From Marsupella aquatica (Eukaryota > Marchantiophyta), in assembly GCA_973895155.1 (NCBI GenBank), contig OZ316899.1:1302001-1366000 (forward strand): DNA of 64,000 nucleotides, written 5' to 3'. This document shows, in pieces, positions 1 to 12,600 of the stretch. The notes beneath the pieces were generated by a model, which saw nothing but the letters and a program-made list of their open reading frames with translations, had not been told where the DNA came from and did not search any database. The position numbers and the translations under genes were made by a program. Position 1 is the stretch's first letter. The number at the start of each line of letters is the position of its first letter.

Positions 1-1297
1 ATTTTTGTGCTTCCCTTGCCTCATCTCTAGCATGGTTGAGTATCGTCTTTGCCTCTGCCCTTGCATTGATAAGCATTTGGTTTGCTGCTTGCCCTGCCCT
101 ACGCTCCCTCCTCCTCAAATTTTGTTGATCCCTCTTGGATATTGTATCTATAGGACCACCTTCTACCCTACACGTAAGGCTGCACATAAACAGACAAAGG
201 AAGTTCAATCCCTAAGCTTGCATTCAGCAGGATTTTTTCGGATACTAGAATTGCAAAAACCCAGGTGGAGAGTTGAAACAGTCAAGTTGGATATACCTAG
301 ATATTGTGATCACGCTAGAAGTTTGCAAGCTGCATCTTCCCGATCCCAATCCCGATCATAGAAGACATTAAGAACAAACATGGAGAATCGGGCCCCATGA
401 CAAAGAGCATCAAGAATAGACACATAAACAGACCAAAACAAAGGCATCGAGACATGCACGGAGAAGGGATCCAAAACCACTCAGACAGGCACCATAGTAA
501 AGTGCCCTGGCTTGGTGGCTCCAAACACTTACAGGGTAATCCTAATCACTAGGGCCTAATCACTCCTAGTACGAGGACCATAATGACTTCACATACATTT
601 TTGAATGGTACTTACTCTAAGTACCTAAGTTCTACCTAATACATTTGAAATTTGAAAATCAGTTCCTAATAGACTTGATTCCACTGGTAATAGGAAATTT
701 TGTCCACTAGTGGTGGTACTACTTAGTGGTTAGCGCTTTCTTAATTATGGAAGGAATCTTGGCCACACAATCTTTATTTTGATCTCCACCCTTCCATGAT
801 CCTTTGTGGTATTTTCTTTGTATTTAGTACCTTTCCTTGGGTACTTGAAGTGTGACAGTCAAAAATACCCTCTATATCTTGCTTTTGACCCAATAAGCTC
901 TTGTTGATGTCACCATACTATTATAATCTCCAGTTTTTTCAGGCTTGATAGTCTAACTTCTTATGCTACACCCATATCGCTAGATTTGTCTACCCAATAT
1001 ATTGAAAAGAGCTTTTGTCTGTAAGTGTCAACTTGACTCTATTTTTATAGCCTTTTTTACTCTACTATCTAACTTCACTAGAAGACCTTGTTGTTACTTT
1101 ATTCTTTATCTCTCTCAATATATGTCCTTAACATGGATTGATCTAATCATTATTATACTTGACTTGCTTTATGACCTCCACAATCTTGTCAGATCTTTTC
1201 AAATTATCTCCATGGCTTTGCCATGTCTCATAGACACAATATGAATTTTTAGATAGTGAGTGACAAGGTGAAAAGCATATTCACTAAAGACTCTCCC
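1..1297. other. Intergenic, no gene recognised
   Basis: The open frames here are short, cysteine- or leucine-rich and show no recognisable domain or splice-compatible continuation. AT-rich DNA without clear repeats. I see nothing that supports a gene. Confidence 0.5.
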
Positions 1298-1608
1298 CGG
1301 ACGGGTATGGCATGCGTGACAGTAAACAGGAAACAGGTTTACTGGTACCAGTAAAAATTTTCTTGTTACCAGCAAAAATAATAATGTCAAAATATTTTCT
1401 AAAACGTCAAATTTTCCAAAAAAAATTAAATTATAACATTTTTTGGCTAGCTTTGGGCGCTAGCAACAAAAAAAAAATTCGGAAAAAAAAAAACTTTTTT
1501 TTCCAAAAAAAAATTTTCAAAAAAATTACCACTCATTTCCTGTTACCAGTTTCTGTTTCCTGTTACTGTTTGCTGTTTCCTGTCGTTTGTAAATACCCCC
1601 CCAGACCC
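1298..1608. mobile_element. MITE-like foldback element
   Basis: The two ends are degenerate inverted repeats. The left end has GGGTAT, then ACAGTAAACAGGAAACAG and TACTGGTACCAG. The right end, reverse-complemented, reads GGGTATTTAC, then ACAGGAAACAGCAAACAG and AACTGGTAACAG. The core is an AT-rich stretch with long A and T runs (about 1,400-1,530) that could itself fold. No ORF of substance is present, so it would be non-autonomous. I could not fix a target-site duplication, so the superfamily is not assigned. Confidence 0.45.
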
Positions 1609-2499
1609 TATTGTAGCACCATGTCATGTGTTATGTATGGACAGGATATCATCTTGAAGTGGCTTCACGCTCGCTCACCCCAGATCTCTCTTTCACGCTT
1701 GCTCACCTCAAACTATATAAGGACCTTGGACCTTGGACTTTGGACTCCACTCTTTATGATCATTTTGGTTTTGTATTTATTTTCTTCCATAGTGGAGGGC
1801 TAAACTGGTTGGTTTTTACAATAGTCGTGGAGGGGTTTGCATGTGCAAAGGGAATGATGACTTCTTTGGCTGGAAACAACACCGGTTTACTTGCTCTAGT
1901 TGCGTTGAGGAAGTCAAAGGTAATTATGATCTACATTGCACTATTTTCAATGGATTATCTTCAATTGTAGTCTCATGTAGAATGATTTCCTTAGATCAAT
2001 CAATCCTTTTTGTCCGGGCATTTTTCTTAAGAGATTGGGCAGCTTTCTATAATTCAGCGTTAACTTCTACACAAGTCTTGTGTAGAACCCTTTCAACATT
2101 CTTTGAAAGTTTGGAGTACAATGGATTTTTACACAATTGTTGTGTAGAAACTTGGGTTCCATAGATTGTTAAATCCTCTCTTGGAGGTTGTATCCATTTT
2201 GGAATCAAATAATTGTTCATGTGGCAAAAACACCCACACCCAGTCAAAAGAAAAAAGCAATTGACAACAAATTGCCATCATAGAAAATAGGCTGAAAGAA
2301 GGTTTATTGGGAAGAAACAAAAGAAGAGGCTAAACCACCTTGGAAGAGAGTTTTAGTTGACTGTCAACAAAGGAGGAGAGCCACCAACAAGGAAAAGCCA
2401 CAAGAAGGTTCATTTGGAAGAACAACAAGAAGCGGATAAACCATCTCAAAAGAGATTTTGTGGACACCCGGGCAAAGTAGCGCATAAAGGGAAAGCTTT
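1609..2499. other. Intergenic, no gene recognised
   Basis: Several overlapping frames are open but none shows a domain. At about 2,280-2,490 the plus strand turns purine-rich (AAG and AAGA runs), merging into the lysine-rich degenerate coding region that follows. No promoter or RNA gene seen. Confidence 0.4.
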
Positions 2500-4403
2500 T
2501 TGAAAGAAAGTATCTTTGAAAGAGAAACAAAAAGAGGCAAAACCATATTGGAAGAGAATTTGAGTTTTTGTAGAAGCAAAAGCATTCAAGGACAAAGTAC
2601 AGAAATCAAGGAAGCAAAGAAAGTCCCTTCACAAGTGAAACAAGAAGAGGAGAAATTGTCTCAAACCGAGTTGCACATAAACCCAAATCGGTGAAATCTG
2701 TCTAGAAGAAAGTTGGAACTGGAGAGAAGACAGAATGGGAGATCAATACGCAAAGGCGGAAAGGAGTTGTGAAAGATTTGCACCAAAGGGGAAGCCTATA
2801 GCAAAGCTTGATCTGGAATCAGTTGTTGTGGAATCCAAGGCAAACGCTCCCAAACAAAGGAGTCTGACCATGGAGGTGGTTGAAATTGTTGAGAAACTTC
2901 TCATGGTCAGAGCTATGGCCGGAGAAGAAGGGCCCAAACGTTGAGAAGAAGCTGGTGACCACCTCTCAAGATGTTGCTCGCAAGTCCAAGAAAGCAAAGA
3001 AAAGTCAGGACGTTGTTGAAATTAATGACAACCCTAGTTCCGCAAAACTAGTTGTGGACCATGCTCATCTTGAGATTGCAGAGTTGGTTGAATCAGTCTT
3101 GGTATTGTTTTGGGATATCAAAAAAATTCTCTAGCCCGGCTGACAATATCTATCCCCCTCTTGCAAAGATGAGTGAGCAACTCCTCAATGAGGAGCATGT
3201 GAACCATCTTGCGCAACTAATGATGACAAATGCAGAGCAAGAACCTTTACCTACAGACTTGGTTCCTGACAAGATGATCAACGGAGTACCAAGTTTAATT
3301 GACCTTGCGGGAAAGGATATTGACACAAAGAAGCTTGTGGAGTTCAAGTTCTTTGCAACTAGTGGTCAACATTCCACAATGGCTGCCAAAAAACTTATCT
3401 GGAGTTCAAAGACCCAACCATCTCTCATGCAAACAACCAATTTGCTGAGATATCATCGCGCACAAATTCTCAAAGGGTCAACTCTAGTGAAAATCCTTGT
3501 GGAAATTTCACACGCAAACAACCTTCAAGTTGAGGCACATTGGATTTTGTCTTCATTTATTGATCAAGTGAAACATGCAAGAATGCAATACAATGATATG
3601 GGTCTACCGCCCGTCCACTTCCATTGGTCAGAAATCTCCAGAATTTCAGGTAGGTTCCCCACGAGAGTTGTAAGGCAAATTGGTACACTTTGGCATCTCT
3701 CCTTTCCAATGTTTTGGGATTCAAGTGTTTTCTACAATAGATTGTTCTTGACTAACTTTTAGTTGTTTTGCATTTTCATCAGGAGTATGAAACACTCACA
3801 AAAGTTACGTTAAATGTGAATAGCATCGAGTACAACTGAATTTTGTTTGCCATCTCTTGGATCCTATCGGAAAAATAACTGGAAAATCAAAAGAAGCAAA
3901 GCAATTGACAAGGACAACCTTCTGGGTTTTTGAGGGTGCCCTCAAATCTAATATCTTGGAAATCCTCCAAAAAGTGAATTTGGGGGAGACACTTTTGATA
4001 AAAAAGAAACATGCCTTGACTGATTTTTCTGCCATGTCAAAATTGGCAAAAAAAGCAAAGTATATAGAAAAACTGAAAGGGGCAATACTTGGATTTGATC
4101 TATTGGGAGAAGTACGAAGGGCTTTTCTTGCAAGGATCAACTTGGAGTGATGTAGTTCAGCAATATTATTTCACTGATGAGGAATTGGATTGTTGTTGTG
4201 CAATGGTGGACACTGGATATTTCAAGAGCCTTGTGAAGGTGTCCTCAAAAGCAAAGATGCTCGAGTTGCTGAAAAATAGGTTGAGAAATCTTCACCAAAA
4301 GAGGTTTGGTGGCCATCTACGTGCAAGGATGGATCCTTACCAACTTTCTATACTGGAAATCTCCTTGCGTATGCTGATCCTCCTTTTGATTTGGAGAGTG
4401 TAA
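2500..4403 (+). pseudogene. Degenerate gene with ParB-like GQHS motif
   Basis: A chain of plus-strand frames looks like old exons: Lys/Glu-rich segments at 2,500-2,944, a better conserved block at 3,052-3,762, and further charged helical segments at 3,857-4,150 and 4,089-4,403. The block at 3,170-3,480 reads as a short N-terminal helix, then a segment ending TSGQHSTMAAKKL. This resembles the I-x-G-x-H-R/S motif of ParB/Srx-like nuclease domains, though that is only a motif-level resemblance. A GT donor follows the 3,052 block at about 3,651 (AGGTAGGTT). The frames change between segments, so it is either spliced or broken. I do not recognise the protein as a whole. It may be a transposon-borne gene, because repeat arrays follow it. 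Confidence 0.35.
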
Positions 4404-6213
4404 TGCAGTAGATTAGTTAGAAATGATAGAAATTTTAGAAATTTTAAACTTTTTCTAACTCAAAGGTGCAATATAGTTACCTTTTGTGGTAATATAGATT
4501 AACTGAACACTTTACTTAATGTCATGCTTCATCAGAGGCTATTACTTGTATTGGACAAGGATTGACAATATAAATCCTTGCGCTTTGCATGCTACCAAGA
4601 AAGACTACTGGACGTCGACCCCGACATCGACCCCGACACTTTTTGAAGCGTCCACTCGAAAGGCCTGAAGATGGACGCTGCCAAAGAAGACATCAAATTT
4701 TTGACGGTGCTTTGTGAAGTGTCCACAAAGTCCTTTGTAATTTTGCACGCTTTGCAAAGCATCCACCAAATCCTGACACTAAAAAAAATCGGTTTTCCAT
4801 TTTTTTATAACACTTTGACACTTTAACCGATTTATTTGAGGCACTTAGAGGTCTCAAAAAGTTTGAAATTTTGCCAGCATAGAGACTATATGTAGTAGAG
4901 TACCTTGGAAAGGTCTCACCTCATTCCGACTTTTAGTTTAGAAATTATAGTTTTACCAAAAACACCTATGCTTTGCAAAGCGTCCGCCCCAAACATTGAC
5001 GCATTGTGAACCGTCCACTACATTTTTGACACTTCCAACGACGTCCGTTTTCAACATTTTTCTATTTTTTCACTTTTCAAGGATGACCGTCTTTAAGTTT
5101 TATTCAGGACCCTTCAAATATGAAAGGGCATCATGTCCTTTCAATATTTTAGTCTCCTTGGGTTCCTTAGCCTATATGAAGTAGAATTTGTGTCATTTTC
5201 AAGTGTGAAGAAATAAAGTAAGTGCTTGTGGCATGTGCTGCAGCACTGGAATCACCTTTGCAAAGTAAAATGCAAAAAACATTCTTCTCCCTTCCTTGGT
5301 CTGAATGATTGAGAGTTTAGATCATTGAAGTAAAATTATTTGTATGAAGTTGAATCTCAAAAGTATGAGGGAATAGATTCCTTAAGTGGTGACAACCCAT
5401 CTTCTTGAGTTCTTGATGCATAGTTTTTGGCGTGACATTGCTTGTGCATGGGATGCAAAGAATGATTACCACCAATTATTTATGACTTCAATTTGAGCAT
5501 GATGGTATTCCTTATTTGTGACACAAAGTACCGATTAGATGCCAAAGTGATTGATTACTATCTCCACTAAGTATCTTTGGAAGGAAAAGTTGAGACATGT
5601 TGACGGCATTTTAGTAATCATCCTAGTACAATAATCCTTTCTAGAAATGTTCTTGCAGATATACCACCTAAATCACATCAAATGAAGTATTTATGAGAAG
5701 TTATCTTGGTGTTTTCCAGACTCCCGTGTCATACCTCAAGATTTCATTGCGTTTTGTTAATTGTTTCCATTTTGTTATTTTATTTACAATGTTAAACAAA
5801 CATTCAAATTGATGCCTTGTTGAGCAATCATAGTAAAAGGCTCAAACCTGTGTTTTTGTTATCTTAGTCATTCATAAGTGTTAAATGATAGAACATTATT
5901 CCTTACTTGTTCTTCCATGGGATCGAATACCGAGTTTGGGGCATTAAATGTTGATTTGTGTACTTAAAGAAATACTAAAGAGAGTTGCAAGGAGTCAATA
6001 TTGGCATCTCTGGCAATTGTGGATTTGACGCATACTGGACAACCGGTTTGGACGCAGTCCAAAATCTTGAATTTCTTGAAGATCATCGTGAATATCCCAA
6101 CAAATGATTTGGTAACTGTTGTTTTTTTTGTTCATTCTGATATTATTCTTGCAAGAACAATTTGAAGCTGGTTGAGATCTCCTAAAGAATTATAATGCCC
6201 ACCTTAATATGGT
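4404..6213. other. AT-rich intergenic stretch with repeat cluster
   Basis: No coding potential beyond one 62-codon frame at 4,996. The first part holds the GTCC repeat cluster described separately. The remainder (about 5,060-6,210) is AT-rich and unremarkable to my reading. Confidence 0.45.
4641..5021 (+). repeat. Dispersed TTTGYRAAGCGTCC repeats
   Basis: Five diverged copies of a motif close to TTTGCAAAGCGTCCAC lie at about 4,641, 4,711, 4,751, 4,972 and 5,003, all in the same orientation. Two copies contain the palindrome GCTTTGCAAAGC. Just upstream (4,611-4,638) is a short tandem CGACCCCGACAT repeat. Clustered same-strand short repeats like this are typical of the subterminal regions of plant DNA transposons, which is an inference only. 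Confidence 0.45.
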
Positions 6214-6714
6214 TTGTACATGAGGAGTTTTATGGGTAGTGCTCCTTCCCAACACATAAGAGGCGATGAAGACATGATTTTTTTTCTTGGCGTCTCCCAA
6301 GATTGGATTCCTGATTGGGAAAAGCATTTCAAGGATTTTACAGGTCACTTTGGTCTAGAGGAGTCCGACCTCAAGGAGACAATCAAGCCAAGTCAAGAAG
6401 ATTACTCCGATATTTTGAAGGAGGATAAGCTAGAGAAAAACTAAGGAAACATTGATATCACGACTCAAAGCCCTTGTTCCTTTCAAATTGACCCAAGTTT
6501 GTATTCACTCAAGAAAAAGCTTTTGACACAGGCTTTTTGAGGCCATATATTATGGATGGGAAGGCAAACATATTTCTCAAGGAAATTAAAACTGTTTGGG
6601 ATCATTTCAAGGACAAATATGGTCCGACAAATACTGTTCTCATTGATGACTCTCCTCTGAAGTGTTTTGCAAATCCAAATGTTAACACGTTGTTTCCAAA
6701 TTCATTTGTTCACA
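6214..6714 (+). pseudogene. FCP1/NIF-like phosphatase gene, 5' part (LINE-split)
   Basis: Frame 6,537-6,714 carries the second half of an NLI-interacting-factor / FCP1-type HAD phosphatase domain: a helix with FLKEIKTVWDHF, then NTVLIDDSPLKCFANPNVNT and LFPNSF. This matches the family pattern in which the motif with two consecutive aspartates (IDDSP) is followed by NP-x-N-x-(I/L)FP. The frame runs without interruption into the target duplication of the LINE and resumes beyond it at 13,695. The frame at 6,214-6,444 (acidic, tryptophan-containing) is probably an upstream exon or part of the same gene. I do not find the N-terminal DxDxT/V catalytic motif, so the upstream exons are missing, too diverged or elsewhere. 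The LINE makes the gene non-functional unless spliced around. Confidence 0.6.
6703..6714 (+). repeat. LINE target-site duplication, left copy
   Basis: CATTTGTTCACA at 6,703-6,714 is repeated exactly at 13,693-13,704. The two copies bracket the LINE, whose 3' terminus resembles the 3' end of the second LINE copy at 31,454. Both duplicates lie in the same host reading frame (codons for F-V-H). Confidence 0.9.
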
Positions 6715-7528
6715 GGCACGGAGGTGGGTGGCTTGTGGGAGGATTTTTCCTCTTCTTCGAGTGTAGGCTGGGATTATACTAAATTGTTATTCATCGGAGG
6801 GGAAGCTGAGCGGGTAGGGCTGGTGTGCTACAGTGCACATTTGAAGCTGGGCGCGGTGGCAAAGTGGTTAACTTTAGTCTAAAGCTAGTCGGGGAATGTG
6901 GCTACAGTGCGCGACGAAATCAGGGTGGGAAGAGAGAGGCTATGCATGCTGGCGGACAAGTTTGTAATGCGTCCTCTCAGTTGTCGGGGGAAGACGCAGT
7001 GATTCGTGTAAGAGAAATTGTTAACTGAGAATTGAGGGGAGGCCAATTTTTTGATCTGGGAAGCTAGCAGATCGGGTACATCGAGACTGCCACCAACCGA
7101 AGCAAGATCGTCTGTGGTGGATGGGCTAGGCATTTACGTATTTGGGACAGGAGGAGAGCGGCGGCAGGAGTTCGACTGAATTAGCAGAACAGTAGTGGCC
7201 TTGTTCTTTTCTGCTTGGCGGGAGTGTATGGAAGGGGCGAGCGGTAGGATTGTGGCAGGAAGAAGGATCCGGGAGCCAAATCAAAGAAGTGAACTGGCTA
7301 AGCTAAAGTGAAGGCCGACAAACACAACGGAGTGAAGGTGGGCGTACTTGTTTGTGGCCGCGGAGGACTAGGACCACGGAGGAGTATACCTTTCGGGCGT
7401 TGTTGTCATTTCGGAAGATCAGAATTGAGGTGGAGTGAAGGTGGAAATTTATTACGACTGAATCAGGTAAGCTCAGGAAGGCACTAGCTAATTTTCTTAT
7501 TGTTGGTTCATTTTTTGGTTGAGCGACG
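6715..7528 (+). promoter_or_regulatory. LINE 5' leader (probable internal promoter)
   Basis: G-rich leader between the left target duplication and the ORF1 start. Full-length LINEs carry their promoter inside this region. No TATA box is obvious. Open frames here are short and unrelated to LINE proteins. Confidence 0.45.
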
Positions 7529-9530
7529 ATGGGAGACATTGATTACTATGGACCTTCGGGATGGAGGAATGCCAGGGGACGCCGCCCTGAGGGAAGTCGT
7601 GCGGACCGAGTGACTATGGCTCTCCCGGAGACAATTAACGATGGCAATGGGAACGAAACGGCTAATGGAGCTGCGAATGGGAGCGCGACTGGTCTGCAGG
7701 GGAGAAAACAGGGAGTCTGAGAGGATCTTCTCAGCTCAAGATGCACGTTCGGGAGGAAATGACCTGAGAGGCACTTCCTCGATTGGCATTGCAACTATCC
7801 GGCACAGTGATCAGGGAGGTGGAAGGATTCGTACGGGGGCGCAATCTGGATCTAACTCAGGGATGGACATCGACTTACCAAGTACCGTGAATGGGCTGGG
7901 GGGAACTCGGCCGGACTTGGACACTGGGCGGAACAACTGTGATGCAAGAGCGAGGGAGACACCAGTGGATAGGGGGCGGCCAAGGGATGATGCTGGAGTG
8001 AAGATATTTGCTCCTATGGAGGAGGAATCAGAAGAATGTATAAGAATCCTACGAAACATTGCCCTCAGATCGAAGGGCAATCTTGATAAGAAGTTATATG
8101 CGGATGTAGAATGGAATTTGCCAGAGGCTGCAAGGAATGTGAGACAACTATACAATTGTGCTCTGATTTGCTATTTCACAGGTAGAACGCCTCTCCTTTT
8201 GGAATTCAGGGCCTGGGTGGAGGACGTGATGATGAGTCAGGGGAACTGGCCTATTTTACAAGTCAAATTTGTTGGGAAGAATTTTTACATGGTTGTGTTT
8301 GAGAACCCTGATCACAGGGGCACTGGCGCTCAGCTTTGCGCCTTGGTTTATGGAGCGTTGCTTTGTCTACACCTTCCCTTGGGATCCAACATTCGATGTG
8401 AAGTGTGAGAGCTTCACTAAGCTTCCTGTTTGGATTGAGATTCCTTTTTGAGACCTTGCCTTAGAAGGATGTAGAAGAAGAATTGCGAGCTCGCTGGGCA
8501 CCCTTCTATATTACATTCAGGGAAACGAATTTAGCTCTTACCCCCACGACCGAGCTTGTATCCTTTGGGATACGGATCGGGAAGTACCGGCTAGTGTAAG
8601 GATTCGAATCAGAGCTGACATTGTAATCTGGCAACCAGGGACATTTAAAAACATTCCTTATCATTGCTATAGGTGCAACCAAAGAGGACACCTGGCGCGC
8701 AACTGCCAAGAGAATTTAGAGACGGCAGATAAGACTCAGAAGGAAGTTGACCCACCAGATGAGAAGGACAATGAGCGCCACTCAGAGGCTGATCCCAAGG
8801 AAATCCGGAGAGCTGAGGCTAATACTGAGGCTAGAGCGTTGTTTCGTGCTGCTAAGGTGCCCCCACCAAGGCCGGTGACTGTATCCGTTGAAGATGATAT
8901 CGAGCAGGTGGAGTTATTGCTTAATCCTGTGCCCATAGAGACGGAGGCTCGTGCCAAGGACACGGTGCGGCAAGTAGACAAGGACCCTTTGTTCATCACT
9001 ACAAACGTGGATGTGGGTGTGAGTGACTTGTGCCCCCCTACTGAGACAGCTGCGTTATAGTCTAAAATGATTGGGTTGGATCACCCATCTGTTATGCTAA
9101 GGCAGGAGTCTGACAGGGGCCCTCCTTTGGGCTGGCTTTTTCCCTCACTGTGGCTCTGATCGGGATGGCAGGATGTACCCCTACTTCCAATCTGTGTGTT
9201 GGAGGAGACGAGACCTTCTCTTTTCATGAGGAATCGGATGCTGAAATGTCTGAGTATGAAGCATATATCTCCCATAGTAAATTCAAGGCCAGAGCTAGGA
9301 AGCAAGAGCTGTGTACCCCCCCTAATGATAAGACTGAGAAAGCCAAAGGAGAAGCAAAGAAGCAAAGATCTCTAAAGTTCTCACGTGGTTTCATGTCTGA
9401 TGTAGAGGGCGCGGGAATTCCTACTCTGAGTCCGAAAGAGGGGGAGACGGTGGGCCAGTTGCCTGCCCTGCGTGGTAGGGAGAAGATGGAGACTGTTTTG
9501 CGAGTTAGAGTCTCGCCTGCTCGCTCTTGA
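7529..9530 (+). pseudogene. LINE ORF1 (DUF4283/zinc-knuckle RNA-binding protein)
   Basis: Nucleic-acid-binding protein of the LINE particle. Three frames must be combined: a Gly/Asn-rich start at 7,529, a segment from 7,641 to about 8,330 with an RNA-binding-like domain (LLEFRAWVEDVMMSQGNW onward), and a third frame from about 8,330 to 9,058. The last includes the CCHC knuckle CYRCNQRGHLARNC at 8,665-8,706. The final part (9,150-9,530) is Lys/Glu-rich and shifts frame again. An in-frame TGA at about 8,449 follows PVWIEIPF, where a CGA arginine is plausible. There are therefore at least two frameshifts and one stop. The layout, a gag-like domain then a CCHC knuckle, fits plant L1 ORF1. The ATG at 7,529 is the first good start but not certain. 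Confidence 0.8.
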
Positions 9531-9662
9531 AGTGGATACATAAGTGGACCCACGGGACACCTGGGAGCGGGGATGTCTCCGGGAGGGAGAAATAGGTTGT
9601 GAACTCCTGGTCACCGAGGGGAGCGGTGCTGTGCCATGAATTAAGCAAGGCGGAGCGGGAGG

Positions 9663-12600
9663 ATGGAAGGCACTTTAAGACTAGCATCGTGGAATGTCTA
9701 CGGCCTGTGTGAGCCAAATCATAAACATGTGGTTAAAAATTGGGTGAAATCGCTGAAGACTCCCCTAGGAATACTAGCATTACAAGAAGTGAAAGAGGAT
9801 CAATTTCGACTCGACATGGCTCTAAGGGCGATTCTTCCTACGTATCAGCATTTTTCTGCAGCGCCAGACGATGGACGGGGCGGAACCGCGCTACTGGTAC
9901 ACCCGGAGCTGAAGGTAGTGCGAATGGGGGTGTTGGACTTGGACAGGGCGGTATGGGTGGAGGTGGAGGCGGGATCCAGGAGTTTTGGGATTGCTAGTAT
10001 CTATGCCCCCAACTCTGCACGATTAAGGGCTCTACTTTGGAATGACCTGAAAACTCTGCTCCCTCACAACGACTGGATTGTATGTGGGGATTTTAACATG
10101 ACGGAACGCAGAATTGACTCCACGGGCAATTCACCGTTGATTCGAGGAAGGGAGGCGGAATTCTGGAGATTCTTTAAAATGAGATTCAATTTGATCGATG
10201 CTTGGGAGATCAGAGGTGGTGCAGTGGGCCCTCCCTTCACGTGGAGAAGAAACAAGAATGTGGAGATAGTACAATCTAGGCTCGACAGGTTCTACTTAAG
10301 TGAAATGGGATGGTGGTTGAGTGAGGTAGTGGAGCTTCTACATGAGGGAGGTTATGCTCTGTCGGATCACGACCCTGTGCTACTCAGTGTTAAGCTTGCA
10401 GGGGAAGAAGAGATGAACGAGAAAGGGAAACCCCTAAACCCTAAACCCTAAACCAAGGACGGCGGAGGTGGAGATGGCTTTTCTTCGGGCACAACTTTGT
10501 TTGCTCAAGTTGGCCAATTTAGAAGCTCACTCAAAAGTTGATATTGCAGATTATATGGAGGCAGAAGATACGCTACACGCAACGAAGATAGAGGAAGCTC
10601 ACAGGGGTCGCAAGCTAGCCAAAATAAAGTGGTTAGGTGAGGGAGATGAATCAACTAAATTCTTCTTTGCCACTGTGAAAGCTAAGCGATCTCGTGAAGC
10701 GATGACTTCTTTGATCGGGAGGGACGGTAGAACTATCTCGGACCCCAGGTTAATCCTTAAGGAAGTTGAAGATTTTTGTGTGGACCTGTACTCACCTGCT
10801 GCCTCTGCAGTGGACGAGACGGAGGTGAGGAGAGCTGCCAGAGTAAGATTGCTGAGGAATACTCAATTTGTGCTTTCTGGCGAGGAGATCCTTCAGATGG
10901 ACAGGCTACCGACCTACCAAGAGATAAAGGATGTGCTGTGGCTACTACCGAATGACAAATCCCCTGGCCCAGATGGTTTGACTACGGAGGTCTATAGAGC
11001 TTGTTGGGGATTTATGGGACAAGACCTGGTGGAAATGATTCAGGAATTTTGGCTTTCTGGGGCTCTAGATGCTGGAATTTGTGAGGGGATAATTAAATTT
11101 ATACCTAAGAAACCTGATAAGCACTTTTTAAAAGATTGGAGACCATTAACCATGTTAAACACGATTTACAAGTTGATTGCAAAGATCCTTGCGCTGCGGT
11201 TGAAACCTATTCTTAACAGGATCATTAGCCCCCAACAGACTGGATTTATCCCGGGGCGACATATTCTGGAGAACATCTCTCTTGCTTGGCTTACATGTGA
11301 TTGGGTGCACAACCGGAAGAGAGAAGCCTTGTTCTTGAAGCTTGATTTTGAGAAGGCGTTTGACAGAGTTTGTCATGATTATATTTGGGATTGCATGCAC
11401 TTGTTAGGGATTAGTGGACGATTTATTATGTTAGTAAAAGCGTTGTTGGCACAGGCTTCTTCTCGTGCTCTGGTGAATGGCTTCCTCTCTAACTCCTTTG
11501 AGCTGAAGTGTGGTGTTCGACAGGGCTGCCCCCTGTCGCCGCTGCTTTTTGTGATTTCCACACAGCCACTCATGGATTTTCTTGCTGCGGAGATGGAAGG
11601 AGGATGATTAAATGGTTTGCAGATTACAGAGGATTTCAAGATTTGCTATAGACTCTTTGCGGATGACGTGGGGATGTTTATCCCGGCTACAGAACAAGAT
11701 TTTGAGGATACAAAAACTGCCCTGGAATGCTATGAGATAGCCACGGGTGCGAAGCTGAATCTGGAGAAATCAGTGGCGATTCCCTTGGCTATGGAGATTG
11801 TACCAGAGTGGTTGAGAAAAACAGGTTGCCTTATTAGCGGGAGAGGGGAGATTCAGAAGTACCTTGGTGCTCCATTAGGAGTGGGGCTGCGTACGGAGCA
11901 ACTCCACAAGTTCTGCCTCGACAAGATCAGCTCTAGGCTGTCAGCATGGTCAAACAAGTTTTTCTCTTTCACCGGACGTTCCCTGCTTGTGAAGCAAGTC
12001 TTGCTTGCTATCCCTATTTATCATGTTATGTACTGCAAAGCCTCTGCTGGATTAGCAAAGAAAGTAATTGCCCTCAGCAGAGACTTTTTATGGGGTTATA
12101 ATGCGGTTGGAGGCAAGAAAATTCCTCTGGTGGCTTGGGATAGGATAGCACGTCCAAGGGTGGAGGGTGGACTAGGATTCAGGGATTTTCGCAGCCACTA
12201 TGATGCTCTGCTTTCACAATGGTTCACTAAGGCACTTAACTCCCCGGAGCTGGAATGGTCTCGGATGTTGGCAGCAAACTTATCGTTGATAGGATGGATG
12301 AACTATAAGGTTATTAGAAGAAATGGCTATTCCTTCCAAGACCAACTCTTACTCTGTTCACCTCGTTCATTTAGTGGTCTACCTTACACGGCAGGTTTGT
12401 GGAAGAGTTGGGAACTGGTTAGGGCTCATCTTTCATTTGAACCTGGACGAATGGCACCGCCAGCAAGGTGGAGCATCACTGACACTCTTAGATGCATGGT
12501 TGGCTTCAATTCGCTGCCCAATGCGACTATTACGACTATTGCTGCGATTTGTGGCAGACTGGGAATGAGGACTGTTGGGGATGGATGGTCGGCGGAGGAC

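Noticed and set aside
5-361. 118-codon plus frame
   Set aside because: Cys/Leu/Pro-rich, no domain, no start context or splice support; chance frame.
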